Positions 1 to 8,601 of a stretch of 64,000 nucleotides of DNA are shown here, piece by piece. Source of the stretch: Paenibacillus tengchongensis (lineage in GTDB: Bacteria > Bacillota > Bacilli > Paenibacillales > Paenibacillaceae). The position numbers and the translations under genes were made by a program. The notes under the pieces were generated by a model that was not told where the DNA came from, did not search any database, and worked only from the letters and a program-made list of their open reading frames with translations. The stretch is from positions 54,800 to 118,799 of the forward strand of contig NZ_WACP01000020.1 in NCBI RefSeq assembly GCF_008973665.1. Direction: 5' to 3'. Each line of letters begins with the position of its first letter. The stretch's first letter is position 1.

Positions 1-481
1 AGTTAATATGTACTATTGGTTGCTCAACATCAGAAAAGTAGAACTTTAATCCAAGAGCCTTAACTTTATTTTTATTACCTGATTCATAATTCATCTCCTC
101 ATAGTCAACGATTTTCCTGATCTCATTTAATAAAAACACTTTGCTTGTCCACTCTTGTTGAAAAAATAAAATGATACGCGATGCAACCTCATCTATTATA
201 ATGATTTCTTTATTAGAGGGGGTTTTAATTAATAAATCCACTCCAATATCATATTGAATGGTTCTTCCCAGTTCCTTCATGTATATAACTTTCTCTTTCT
301 TTTCGTCTACCGCTACTAATGAATTTTTATAGATAAATGTATCAGAGACCAGAAACTGATTTCGTCTAAGCTCACTCCTGAAATAGTCCATTTTCTTTCT
401 ATACTTCACATATTTTATAATCAGTGAAATAACTAAAACGGACGCAATAAGAATCAAACCTAATGCATCTTCAAGGTTCAA
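1..481 (-). CDS. Partial membrane-anchored protein of unknown function
   Basis: The gene is open from its start to the left edge, so its C-terminus lies outside the window. I chose a TTG start at 481 because a GAAGGGGGG ribosome site precedes it by 7 bases and because the later ATG would remove the hydrophobic segment. Residues 6-22 are a single membrane segment (core LGLILIASVLVISLIIK). It is followed by a basic stretch (KYVKYRKK) and a soluble part with no motif I recognise. The topology suggests a one-pass protein with a cytoplasmic domain. The DNA is clearly more AT-rich than the housekeeping part of the window, as are the next genes. Function is unknown. Confidence 0.6.
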   Translation of the reverse strand, partial: MNLEDALGLILIASVLVISLIIKYVKYRKKMDYFRSELRRNQFLVSDTFIYKNSLVAVDEKKEKVIYMKELGRTIQYDIGVDLLIKTPSNKEIIIIDEVASRIILFFQQEWTSKVFLLNEIRKIVDYEEMNYESGNKNKVKALGLKFYFSDVEQPIVHIN

Positions 482-628
482 GAGGAAACCCCCCTTCTGT
501 ATATAATATCCACTTTACCATAGTTTTTTATCTATACCCACGTGTTCACCGTTTATTCGGATATACATCTCCCTTGTTCCACCTGTCCCAAAATTATAGA
601 GTTAAAAGGGTAGATGAATCTAGTATAG

Positions 629-796
629 ATGGCAAAAGAGTATGATATTGCAATCACTTTTCCTACCTTTAAAGATGGCGATATCGAAAACTTCAGCAGC
701 TCACTGGGAAGAAGCAAATATGAGTTGAATAACATCGGGTGGAGCAAATCTTTTGAAGTTAAAGTGGAGGTGCATATCGCGCCCCTTTTTGATTAG
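629..796 (+). CDS. Possible 55-residue orphan ORF or gene remnant
   Basis: An ATG at 629 opens a 55-codon frame beginning MAKEYDIAITFPTF and ending HIAPLFD. Residue use looks protein-like, but there is no convincing ribosome site and a stop codon lies directly upstream. It may be a small orphan protein or the end of a lost gene. It is the only coding candidate between 482 and 974; the rest of that gap holds a terminator and nothing else I can name. Confidence 0.22.
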   Translation: MAKEYDIAITFPTFKDGDIENFSSSLGRSKYELNNIGWSKSFEVKVEVHIAPLFD

Positions 797-880
797 CTCA
801 ATCCATCCCCACTAGAATATACATCGTCTGGTAATATAACACATTCTCCTTTATTATCCATTAAACAACTTTTGAACAAT

Positions 881-912
881 TAAAAAGGCCTACTCGTCTG
901 AGTAAGGCCTAA
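881..912 (-). terminator. Rho-independent terminator of the HExxH two-gene unit
   Basis: On the minus strand AGGCCTTACTC pairs with GAGTAGGCCT (one-base bulge) and is followed by a T run. It lies 63 bases after the stop of the small gene at 975. Confidence 0.75.
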
Positions 913-974
913 TATACTTTTAATTTAATTACATCGGATGTACGCACTCTTGGACATCTGCTTGCGTACTGGGA

Positions 975-1235
975 TTAATGAAAATACATTTTTGATTCTA
1001 ACTCGACTTCCAACATGTTAAAAAAATCCTTATAAATTGCTCTTTGCATTAATTCCTGTTTTATAACTTGATATAACTGAATTTCCCCTAATTCCCTCAA
1101 CTTCTCCAGGTTCCTAATACGATGCTCAATAATTTCCTTAGACACCAAGGAGTCTGTACCTACGATATCGTTTAGCAATTTAGCAACTATAATTCGATTT
1201 TCAGGGTTTTGTATCATTCTCAAGTATCTGTACAT
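975..1235 (-). CDS. Small hypothetical protein coupled to the HExxH protein
   Basis: This 86-residue protein is charged and probably helical (for example IRNLEKLRELGEIQLYQVIKQ), with no signal peptide or membrane segment. I do not recognise the family. Its ATG begins at the base directly after the TAA of the upstream gene, and its ribosome site (GGGGTGA) lies inside the end of that gene, so translation is almost certainly coupled. A terminator follows. The tight coupling suggests that it works with the upstream putative metallopeptidase, as a partner, inhibitor or substrate; that is inference only. Confidence 0.7.
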   Translation of the reverse strand: MYRYLRMIQNPENRIIVAKLLNDIVGTDSLVSKEIIEHRIRNLEKLRELGEIQLYQVIKQELMQRAIYKDFFNMLEVELESKMYFH

Positions 1236-2051
1236 TTACTTCACCCCTATTCGGTTCATTGCAATGCATAAACTATTGTACATACCTGGGTAGGTTATTT
1301 CTTTATTTTCCCATCCATAAATAATATCATCAGCAATATATTGAATATAAGCATTTTTATCCGCAAATTTGTCAGGATCATTTTCCGATTCCCAAATAAT
1401 TGATGCTATTTCCTGAGTATTCGCATAAACGTAATCCCGATAATTCACAAATGCATAATCAATAATATCTAGTTTTATTTTAACACAACTTTCCATTAAG
1501 CTCATCCATGAAGCTGTATTTTCGGAAAATCTATACTTTAAGAATTTTAATCCGAATTGATGAATATGTAAGCAGTTTTTAAATTCGCTTTTCTCCAACC
1601 TCTTCAAACGAGGTAAAAGCTGAACCAAGTAATGTCCATATGCAGGATTGAGTTCCTGTTTTAATCCAATTAGTCGATACATTGCGTGAGCTGCTGTTTC
1701 GGCTGCTGTTTCTTCCATAGCTAACCATCTGTTGTAATTAGAATGCCCATCATATACTAAATTATGCATTCTAGCATGATAAAATTCGTGAAAAACGGTT
1801 TTTATTTGGTAATAAGGTGGACGGATATCGGCATTTGATAATGTGTAACTTTCAATAGTAACTATATGAGTCATCGTTGCGAAACATTCACCAAATGTGC
1901 TCAGGCCCAAATCAGATATATTGATCGGTATTAGATGATTTGTTCTCGGAGTATTAAGTAGATGTTCTGATAAATGAACACGAACTTTATAGTTCGCCTT
2001 CAATGCCATATGAAGAAACTTTCGTCTAGCCATTATATTCTTGTCTGCCAT
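1236..2051 (-). CDS. Putative zinc metallopeptidase with HExxHxxxH motif
   Basis: The 271-residue protein contains HEFYHARMH at residues 88-96 and AMEETAAETAAH at about 111-122. A HExxH zinc motif, a further His four residues later and a downstream EExxAE helix is the arrangement known from zincin-like domains of ArdC/IrrE-type proteins (ArdC has HELAHxxxH and EELVAE). I infer a Zn-dependent peptidase or a derived binding domain; the rest has no recognised match. I placed the start at ATG 2051, seven bases after AAGGAAG, rather than at the upstream codon at 2108. The gene is AT-rich, heads a two-gene unit with the protein at 975-1235, and may be horizontally acquired. Confidence 0.65.
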   Translation of the reverse strand: MADKNIMARRKFLHMALKANYKVRVHLSEHLLNTPRTNHLIPINISDLGLSTFGECFATMTHIVTIESYTLSNADIRPPYYQIKTVFHEFYHARMHNLVYDGHSNYNRWLAMEETAAETAAHAMYRLIGLKQELNPAYGHYLVQLLPRLKRLEKSEFKNCLHIHQFGLKFLKYRFSENTASWMSLMESCVKIKLDIIDYAFVNYRDYVYANTQEIASIIWESENDPDKFADKNAYIQYIADDIIYGWENKEITYPGMYNSLCIAMNRIGVK

Positions 2052-2236
2052 TACAAATTCTTCCTTGGTTTTTTCTCTAAATATATTATTTTTTGTGAGG
2101 ACAATCAATAGAATTTGTATATCAAGACTATTTTTAATTACACAGACTCATCATTTTCATTGCATAACGATTTGGGTAATATACCTAAACTGGGAAATTA
2201 ACACATCAGAATTCCAGAAAGGGGAAGCATCAACCA

Positions 2237-3310
2237 TTGCAGCCTGTTCTAAAGCGGCGTACCCGCAAACCAATTATTTTTACAGTCTTGGGACTGGTCC
2301 TCATTGCCGCAATCGCCGTACTGATCTGGGGAGTATTCTTCTCCAGGAGCGGAACCCTCTATCAAAAAGGTATCCTTAGAGCCTTAGAATCATCCTACCA
2401 GTCCAAATTTATCATCGTATCGGAGGAAGGCACCAATGAGGACGGCTTCCAGGTGTTAAAAGCGGCACCCGCCAATGACCATAATCTCGTGTTTACGGTG
2501 AGCCGTTCAAACGGCACTATCGATGGCGGCCTTCCCCTACGGAGACAGCTCAATGAGGATTATAAGGAAACAGCACAGATGAAGTATTACCCGCAACTGG
2601 TCAAGAAACACTTCGGCATAGATATTGAAGAGGTGCCTATGTCCATTTATAGAGGAATCGATTCATCCCGAGAGCCGTCTGATGAGAATTACATAGAAGT
2701 GACCCGGAACAATGCAGATAGCATCGCGTCTAAATCGAAAGCATTTTTCCAGGAGGCGGAGAGTCACCGCTTAAACAAACTCTTTTTCCGGTACAAGGAT
2801 AACCTCGCTCTGCCTTCCCAGGATAATGATGCACAGCAGAGGTTTGAATTACTGGGATTCGAGTATGAAGTAGGGGAGCACTGGGGTAAGGGCTTCCGCC
2901 CTCTGACCGAAGAGGAGCTCAAGGCGGAGCTGGTGGAGAGAATTGGCATACAGATTGCGGATCGGGTGGTCTACGCTTTCGAAGCAGAGAACCCGGACTG
3001 GCAAAGAACGTTCGATCTTCAATTCCCGGCGAATGACCTGACCAAGTTTGAAGGTTATGTGGTAAGCCATACGATAACAGCGGAACAAAGAGATGAGGCC
3101 CTTGCGGAAATCTATGAGGCCTACACCAGGGTGCTTCCATTTACCGCTAAGCTTAACGGCCTTCAGATGACAGTCATCCACCTGCAGTACAAGACGAATA
3201 TAGAGACTGAGACCGTAACCTTGCAGGCGGCAGATTGGGGTGCACTGGATAGTCTGGATGATATGAAAGAGCTGTTCAATCACTCGCAAAAAACAAAGAA
3301 TCCGCGCTGA
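2237..3310 (+). CDS. Membrane-anchored hypothetical protein
   Basis: This is a 357-residue protein with a basic N-terminus (LKRRTRKP), one membrane helix at about residues 13-32, and a large extracytoplasmic part rich in charged residues. The start is TTG at 2237, preceded by AGAAAGGGGAAG at a suitable distance. The C-terminal part looks like a compact alpha/beta domain, but I do not recognise the family. It is monocistronic: the gene to the left faces away and a terminator follows at 3339. A cell-surface or membrane-associated role is likely from topology alone. Confidence 0.75.
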   Translation: MQPVLKRRTRKPIIFTVLGLVLIAAIAVLIWGVFFSRSGTLYQKGILRALESSYQSKFIIVSEEGTNEDGFQVLKAAPANDHNLVFTVSRSNGTIDGGLPLRRQLNEDYKETAQMKYYPQLVKKHFGIDIEEVPMSIYRGIDSSREPSDENYIEVTRNNADSIASKSKAFFQEAESHRLNKLFFRYKDNLALPSQDNDAQQRFELLGFEYEVGEHWGKGFRPLTEEELKAELVERIGIQIADRVVYAFEAENPDWQRTFDLQFPANDLTKFEGYVVSHTITAEQRDEALAEIYEAYTRVLPFTAKLNGLQMTVIHLQYKTNIETETVTLQAADWGALDSLDDMKELFNHSQKTKNPR

Positions 3311-3338
3311 CCGTAAACAAAATATATCTTACCGAAAT

Positions 3339-3367
3339 AAAACACCCGCTTCAGGAGCGGGTGTTTT
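3339..3367. terminator. Bidirectional terminator
   Basis: The sequence AAAACACCCGCT, loop, AGCGGGTGTTTT forms a strong hairpin with A and T runs on both sides. It can end the plus-strand gene at 3310 and the minus-strand gene that stops at 3446. Confidence 0.85.
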
Positions 3368-3445
3368 GTATGGAGCCGAGAACAACAATTTGTTCTTGAA
3401 AATGCATCTGCTGCGTATTAACAGAAGGCTCTATTCACAAAGCGG

Positions 3446-5668
3446 CTATAGCAGCTTGCTTAATAGAGTGGCAAGCGCTGCGCGGGACATTGTACCGGTA
3501 AGAGTATCCGGGAAAAGATCGTCTACTGAAATCGTTGATCCGCTTAATTCTATATATCTTGTTATAACAAGCTTCATATGCTCAACAGTCAAGCTAGCAT
3601 TGGGCATGAAATTCCCTTTTCCATCTCCAATAACAAGTCCGTTTTCCACTGCCCAACCCACATATCCATTGTACCAGCTATTTTTCGCAACATCATTGAA
3701 GGAGCTGGACTCAGCTTGCTCTATGTTTAGAAGTCTGCCAAGAGTTGTAATCGCAGCTGCGCGTGTGACTGGTGAATTCGGTGAAAACTGAGTCGAGCTC
3801 GTTCCTACCATAATTCCCTTTTCATACAGAGCCTTGATTGCATTATAGGAAGCATCGTTAGAATTCACATCGGTGAAGGGCAGCACACCGATTGCAAATG
3901 GCCATTCAGCCACCCCGGTGTAGGTTTCATTAGAGGATACTACCGCAATGGTAAGCCGGTATCTCCCGTCCGCCTCAGGCATAATTTTAGATAAATCACC
4001 TTTTAACTCGGATAAAAGATACGTTTCAGAATAGCTCTCTGAAGGCATGTCTGTTACCGTTAATTGGATATCACTTTCAGGAACAGCCGCACTTGCTGTA
4101 ACTCCCTCAAAGACAATGCTTTTACCAGAAGCTACACTTTTAATGCCGGCACCGTCATTAACCGTAAAAGTGACTTTAGTTTTGCCGCTATTGTCAGTTG
4201 CCTCGGAAATACCCGAGAAGCTATGCACAGATTCTGTTAATACGAATGCTGTAGAACCTTCACCGCTTACCGTTGTGCTTTGGCCGCCTGAATTAAATCC
4301 ACCCTCCGGCAGTGCAGGAGGCGTACCCTCTGGCATTTCTCCAGTAGCCGGACGGTTTCCTGTTGGAGGAGCAGCCTGATCCAATGGTTCGTTGCCATTG
4401 TCAGGACGGTTGCCGCCAAAGCCGCCACCCATCATGCCAAAGGAGTTTCCTGTATACTGCTGCTGTTTACCATTAATTTTCAGTGTATATTCTGTATTGA
4501 GCTTAAGATCAGCCGATGAAAAGGTTACGCTTTGGAAATTCTTCTCTGCAGTATGGTTAAATAATTCATTTCCTGCCGCGTCTGTTACTGAGATCGTACT
4601 TCCTGCCGCTTGGGTCGATGCAAAGGATAGCTCCATAAACGGCTGCTTAGATACCGAAGAAGATGCATCATTACGTGTTCCTAGCGCAAGTACTGTACCG
4701 CCATTAATGATAATATCACTATCAGCATCAATACCGCCGTCAGGACTGCGGTCGTTAGCCATAGTCACAATAGTTCCTCCGTTAATAGTCAAGTAGCCAT
4801 TGGAGTCTATACCATCACCTTCTGCTCCCAGACCTGCATTAACGTAGAGATATCCACCATTGATACTTGTTACTGAAATCCCATCTTCATTTGTATTAAT
4901 ACCATCATCCTGAGATTCTATATAGACCTTACCGCCGTTTAAAGCCAGATGAAGCTCAGAACCGAGCCCTTCGTTCTCAGCAGTAATATGTAGCTCTCCT
5001 GTTCCTTTTGCTTCTCCAGTGATGTTCATGGACATCTTAGAATAGAAAGCCGCATCATATTTATGCAGCTTCTTCGTAGAGCCCTCTTTATAAATTCGCG
5101 CAACATAAGAGCCGCTTACATGATTGACCGAATCGTCCGCCAATCTGACCTGGGCCCCTGCATGACTACTAAGATCGACAATTCCTTTTGTATCTTCTGC
5201 ATTGGAGTACGGTTCATACACATTATAAAAAATAACTGCCGGTGCAACGGTATTCGTTATATTTACTCCGTCTAAAATAAGTGTTACAACCGCAGTAGGA
5301 TCAGAAGCTGCATCCTCTCCCAAATCAATGGCCAACTGCCCTTTCGACAACGTGCCGGATACACGATAAGTTCCTGGTTGCGTGATGGTTACAACTGTAT
5401 GAGCAGCTGCTTCCTCAGCACTGTGCGCATCCGGAGCTGTGCCTTCTCCATAGCTGCTGTCATGTCCGTCCTCATAATAGACAATAGTAGCTCCAGTATA
5501 TACAGCTGCTGATGAACCCATAGACGCTTTTTGTCCGTCCACGGTTACTTCTGAATCAGAAAGGTTAATCGCCGTTTCCTTCGTAGTTGTACTAGCAGAA
5601 GCGATCCCGGCTGCACTAGACATGGTTAAGATTAAGACAAGCATCAGAGACATTGTACGTTTCAGCAT
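3446..5668 (-). CDS. Secreted carbohydrate-binding-domain protein with SLH anchor
   Basis: The 740-residue protein begins with a signal peptide (residues 1-25, ending GIASA). Residues of about 30-400 resemble the DUF4353 carbohydrate-binding family: repeated beta-strand turns such as IDSNGYLTINGG and DADSDIIINGG suggest a right-handed helix. A Gly/Pro-rich linker with GGGFGGN repeats lies at about 405-470. The C-terminus has S-layer homology repeats: FTDV..A at about 597-640, FNDV..W at about 657-705, and a third, visibly shortened repeat ending MSRAALATLL. It is therefore probably a cell-wall-attached sugar- or polymer-binding protein. The start has AAAGGAAGTGA as its ribosome site. The upstream region carries a response-regulator-like direct repeat. 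Confidence 0.88.
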   Translation of the reverse strand: MLKRTMSLMLVLILTMSSAAGIASASTTTKETAINLSDSEVTVDGQKASMGSSAAVYTGATIVYYEDGHDSSYGEGTAPDAHSAEEAAAHTVVTITQPGTYRVSGTLSKGQLAIDLGEDAASDPTAVVTLILDGVNITNTVAPAVIFYNVYEPYSNAEDTKGIVDLSSHAGAQVRLADDSVNHVSGSYVARIYKEGSTKKLHKYDAAFYSKMSMNITGEAKGTGELHITAENEGLGSELHLALNGGKVYIESQDDGINTNEDGISVTSINGGYLYVNAGLGAEGDGIDSNGYLTINGGTIVTMANDRSPDGGIDADSDIIINGGTVLALGTRNDASSSVSKQPFMELSFASTQAAGSTISVTDAAGNELFNHTAEKNFQSVTFSSADLKLNTEYTLKINGKQQQYTGNSFGMMGGGFGGNRPDNGNEPLDQAAPPTGNRPATGEMPEGTPPALPEGGFNSGGQSTTVSGEGSTAFVLTESVHSFSGISEATDNSGKTKVTFTVNDGAGIKSVASGKSIVFEGVTASAAVPESDIQLTVTDMPSESYSETYLLSELKGDLSKIMPEADGRYRLTIAVVSSNETYTGVAEWPFAIGVLPFTDVNSNDASYNAIKALYEKGIMVGTSSTQFSPNSPVTRAAAITTLGRLLNIEQAESSSFNDVAKNSWYNGYVGWAVENGLVIGDGKGNFMPNASLTVEHMKLVITRYIELSGSTISVDDLFPDTLTGTMSRAALATLLSKLL

Positions 5669-5703
5669 ACTCTATCACTTCCTTTCAGTAGGGTTATACG
5701 GTT

Positions 5704-5760
5704 AGTATAAATAGCTTTTCTTAAAGAAAGCTTATTTAGAACTGAAAGTTGGCTGAAAGT
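5704..5760 (-). promoter_or_regulatory. Promoter with 11-bp-spaced direct repeats
   Basis: On the minus strand ACTTTCAG-CCA-ACTTTCAG (5742-5760) is an exact 8-base direct repeat with an 11-base period. It lies upstream of a TATACT -10 box (5704-5709) that has a poor -35. This geometry fits an OmpR-family response regulator activating the SLH protein gene. A dyad, AGCTTTT..AGAAAGCT, lies between the two elements. Confidence 0.5.
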
Positions 5761-6026
5761 AACTTAACAACAAGCCTCAGTTACCGTGTATTGGCAGCTA
5801 TTTTCGTCTCTGAACCGACCATTCTGTCATGCCCTTGCCCCACATTACTAAAAGAATCAACAACCAAAATAACAGACATGATAGACATGATAGTTGTAAT
5901 TCATCTCTTTTTATCTACCTACTCTATGAGAAGGAAATTTTGATAATAACTTGAATGATTGTGGAGCCAGTTATTCAAGTATTGCTCCCTCAATTTCCCT
6001 CAATCATATTAAGTGGAGGTAATATA
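5761..6026. other. Divergent intergenic region
   Basis: The gap separates the divergent SLH gene and L,D-transpeptidase gene. I see no gene in it. It is AT-rich, with a TAGACATGATAG-type short repeat near 5880, and it ends in the ribosome site of the transpeptidase. Confidence 0.4.
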
Positions 6027-6503
6027 ATGAGCTATCATATTATTGTAAATTTGCCTGCTAATCGGGATAATAAGGGATCTCTCAAAATGTATGACGGAAG
6101 CGGTGCTTTGGTATTTGGCCCGGTTGAAGCGCTGGGGCGCGGTACGAATATGGCATCTAACGGTTACGACCACACCAATTGGATCGAGGAAAATTCGGAT
6201 ACTCCAACTGGTGTCTATGCAGCTTCGGTAATTGACCCTGGGACTCCGACGTCTTCTTACGGATCTTATCAGAGAGTTGCAATGGACCCCACTAGTGGTA
6301 ATGCCCTGCTTGCAGAAAATAACGGACGTTTTGGGATTATGATTCATGGCGGAGACGCATCTAAAGAAACTAACGCATCCTGGTATCCATTGCGTCCAAC
6401 ATACGGTTGTGTTCGCATTTCGAACTCTAATCAAAATGCATTGATTAATAAAATCGCCGCAGTGGGCGGCAGTGGTAAAGTAACGGTTAATAACATTGGT
6501 TAA
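6027..6503 (+). CDS. L,D-transpeptidase (YkuD-type) catalytic domain protein
   Basis: The 158-residue protein is essentially a single YkuD catalytic domain. The signature is a glycine-preceded His (IMIHGGD, about residue 110) followed by PTYGCVRIS, in which Cys is the nucleophile and Arg the conserved partner. Members form 3-3 peptidoglycan cross-links or attach proteins to wall peptides. The start at ATG 6027 has AAGTGGAGG at ideal spacing; an earlier in-frame codon at 5955 has no such site. There is no signal peptide, LysM or linker, which is unusual for a wall enzyme. The more common SHGCVR motif is TYGCVR here. A terminator follows directly. Confidence 0.85.
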   Translation: MSYHIIVNLPANRDNKGSLKMYDGSGALVFGPVEALGRGTNMASNGYDHTNWIEENSDTPTGVYAASVIDPGTPTSSYGSYQRVAMDPTSGNALLAENNGRFGIMIHGGDASKETNASWYPLRPTYGCVRISNSNQNALINKIAAVGGSGKVTVNNIG

Positions 6504-6514
6504 ACATCTTAAAA

Positions 6515-6550
6515 AGGATAGGGGCCTATGAGGTTCCTATCCTCTTCTTT
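6515..6550 (+). terminator. Terminator of the L,D-transpeptidase gene
   Basis: AGGATAGG pairs with CCTATCCT around a 13-base loop and is followed by TCTTCTTT. Confidence 0.75.
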
Positions 6551-6575
6551 AGAAAGATAAATACTTTTTACCGGA

Positions 6576-7421
6576 TCAAAGATTGTTGGGGCCAAACTCA
6601 CTGTACTTCGATAATTCACCGGAAGGAATTTGAGTTAGTTCGGTTACGTTTTCTGTGCTTTCTTCATATCTCAATAGATCAAATTGATCTGAACTTGTCT
6701 CACTTATAAAATCAAATCCATCCCCTTGTTTCTCCCACATAATGAATAAAGTGTTTATTAACGTTTTGTTATTTTGTATTTTTAATAACTCATTAAGATT
6801 AACATCAAGGACAGCTAAATTACTGCTGCTGGTATCCCCATATGCAAAAGCAAGCCTGTTATCCATAGGCGACCAATTATAAGCGTGAATTGTCTCATAT
6901 GAAAGACCGGTCAAATTATTTATGGTGTTACTTTCACCATTTTTCAGATCAACGACAATCAACTGATTTCCGACATTTGTAATAAATATGTTGATGGATA
7001 AGTAATCTCCACTTGATGATAAGGCAACCGATGTGATTTCGCTTCCATTTTCGCTAATATCCCTTGGAATATTGATGTCGAATGGGCTTCCATCATGGCT
7101 CACTTGAATAGCGGTAATGGAAGTTGTGGACTTCTTTGCAACAAATTCGACATCCCCCATTTTCCATGTGGTTTGTTCTGGGGTAGAGTTTATTTCAGCG
7201 CTTTGCCCCGGCTTAAAGTAACGGGATAGATTAGTATCTTGATTATTATGATCCTCCTGGGTTGAAGATGGATTATTTTCATCTGGTTTGCTTACCGGAT
7301 TTCCTGCTTGCTGTGTCTGAACAGGTGGTTGGTCGTTATTCGCTTGATTCTTTGTGTCCCCACAACCAACCAGTGAACTTGAAATAAGAACAATTACTGC
7401 AATACTTGCAATTGTCTTCAT
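6576..7421 (-). CDS. Lipoprotein with beta-propeller-like repeats
   Basis: The 281-residue protein has a lipoprotein signal (SSSLVGC, Cys at residue 20), followed by an Asn/Gln/Pro-rich linker to about residue 70. The remainder contains repeats such as SVALSSSGDYLSINIF and AYNWSPMDNRLAFAYGD, typical of WD40-like or TolB-like propeller blades. There are too few for a complete propeller, so it may be truncated or partner-dependent. It should be lipid-anchored on the outer face of the membrane. The gene stands alone, with AAAGGAG ahead of its ATG. Function is unknown. Confidence 0.75.
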   Translation of the reverse strand: MKTIASIAVIVLISSSLVGCGDTKNQANNDQPPVQTQQAGNPVSKPDENNPSSTQEDHNNQDTNLSRYFKPGQSAEINSTPEQTTWKMGDVEFVAKKSTTSITAIQVSHDGSPFDINIPRDISENGSEITSVALSSSGDYLSINIFITNVGNQLIVVDLKNGESNTINNLTGLSYETIHAYNWSPMDNRLAFAYGDTSSSNLAVLDVNLNELLKIQNNKTLINTLFIMWEKQGDGFDFISETSSDQFDLLRYEESTENVTELTQIPSGELSKYSEFGPNNL

Positions 7422-7467
7422 TTAATATCCCACTCCTTTAATTTTTCTCTTTATTATACGCCATAAT

Positions 7468-7580
7468 ATGGAAAATAGTTGCGGGCCCAACAAGCACCGC
7501 GTTCACGGAACATTGGACTGCCTAACACCTGCTCAGTACCAAAAGGTTGTCATCCAAAATGATCCGCTGCAAAGCACATC
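7468..7580 (+). pseudogene. IS3-family transposase C-terminal remnant
   Basis: The frame from 7468 encodes NKHRVHGTLDCLTPAQYQ and a short tail. This matches the pattern at the C-terminus of IS3-type OrfB transposases (N.KR.HG.L.Y.TP..Y). No DDE catalytic core, upstream frame or terminal inverted repeat remains, so it is a decayed insertion-sequence end. It marks past mobile-element activity at the edge of the accessory region. Confidence 0.55.
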
Positions 7581-7615
7581 AAAAAGCGGTGAGGGTTTTC
7601 TCTCACCGCTTTTTG
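7581..7615. terminator. Strong bidirectional terminator
   Basis: AAAAAGCGGTGAG and CTCACCGCTTTTT form a 13-base perfect stem around an 8-base loop. It serves the minus-strand VOC operon that stops at 7663. Confidence 0.9.
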
Positions 7616-7662
7616 CATTAATATCCCCCTGCTTCCCCGGGCAAAGGATAGGACTTATCCGC

Positions 7663-8580
7663 TCACTCGCCCTTATAAGCCTTATGCAATGCTGAAAGGT
7701 CGAATTTCTTCATCTGCAGAAAAGTCTCCGTAACACGCGCAATCTGCTCCGGTGTTCCTTTCTCCAGCATCTCGTCCATCGCGGCCGGAACAATCTGCCA
7801 CGACACACCAAACTTATCGGTTAGCCAGCCGCATTGCTCAGCCTCGGGAACTGCAGAAAGCTTTTCCCAGTAGTGATCAATCTCCTCCTGCGTATCGCAT
7901 TTCACCATAAAGGAGATGGCTTCGTTGAAATTAAATTGATGATCGTGCGCACTGTCCATTGCGGTGAACCACTGCTTCTCCAGCATGAAGTCAGAGAACA
8001 TAATAGTTCCTTCCTGGTCAGGCTCCGAGCCTTGGGGATAGCGGGCAATCGTTCCCTGCTGCGAGTGGCCAAACACGGATAGATAGAAAGCCATCGCCTC
8101 TTCGGCCTTACCGCACTGTTCACCGACAAACAGTAACGAGGGAATAATAGCCGGCCGCTCCTCACCTTCCGGGTTGGTAAGGATCAGCTGCCAGGACACA
8201 CCATATTTATCCTGAATCCAGCCGTACCGCTCACTGAACGGATACTTATCAAGCGGCATCAAGGCTTGCCCACCCTCAGATAATTTGTTCCAGACCTCAT
8301 CTATTTTCTGGGCTGCGTCCAAGTCGCGTGATGGATCAAAATTAACGAAGAAAGACACGGAAGGATTCAACTTAAAATACGGCCCTGCGCTGATAGCCAT
8401 AAACTTCTGTCCCCATATTTCAAAAGAAACCTGGTCACAGTCACCTGACGGCGTGCCGTGCAGTGTCGTAACACTAGTAACCTTGGATTCGGGGAACACA
8501 GTGGCGTAAAAATCAGCCGCTTCTACCGCTTCTTTGTCATACCATAGATGCGGCACGATTCTCTGATTCGCATTTGTCAC
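7663..8580 (-). CDS. Two-domain VOC (PhnB-like) protein
   Basis: The 305-residue protein holds two tandem VOC folds of the PhnB/3-demethylubiquinone methyltransferase-like type. The first spans about residues 6-135 (IVPHLWYDKEAVEAADFY to YGVSWQLILTN), the second about 145-270 (IPSLLFV to FGVSWQIVPAAM). Such proteins are often annotated as methyltransferases but are structurally glyoxalase-like and of unknown substrate. The start is GTG at 8580, preceded by GAGGAGG at 8 bases. It is the second gene of a two-gene operon with another PhnB-like protein 21 bases upstream. Confidence 0.85.
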   Translation of the reverse strand: MTNANQRIVPHLWYDKEAVEAADFYATVFPESKVTSVTTLHGTPSGDCDQVSFEIWGQKFMAISAGPYFKLNPSVSFFVNFDPSRDLDAAQKIDEVWNKLSEGGQALMPLDKYPFSERYGWIQDKYGVSWQLILTNPEGEERPAIIPSLLFVGEQCGKAEEAMAFYLSVFGHSQQGTIARYPQGSEPDQEGTIMFSDFMLEKQWFTAMDSAHDHQFNFNEAISFMVKCDTQEEIDHYWEKLSAVPEAEQCGWLTDKFGVSWQIVPAAMDEMLEKGTPEQIARVTETFLQMKKFDLSALHKAYKGE

Positions 8581-8601
8581 AAGTCATTCCTCCTCAGCTG
8601 C

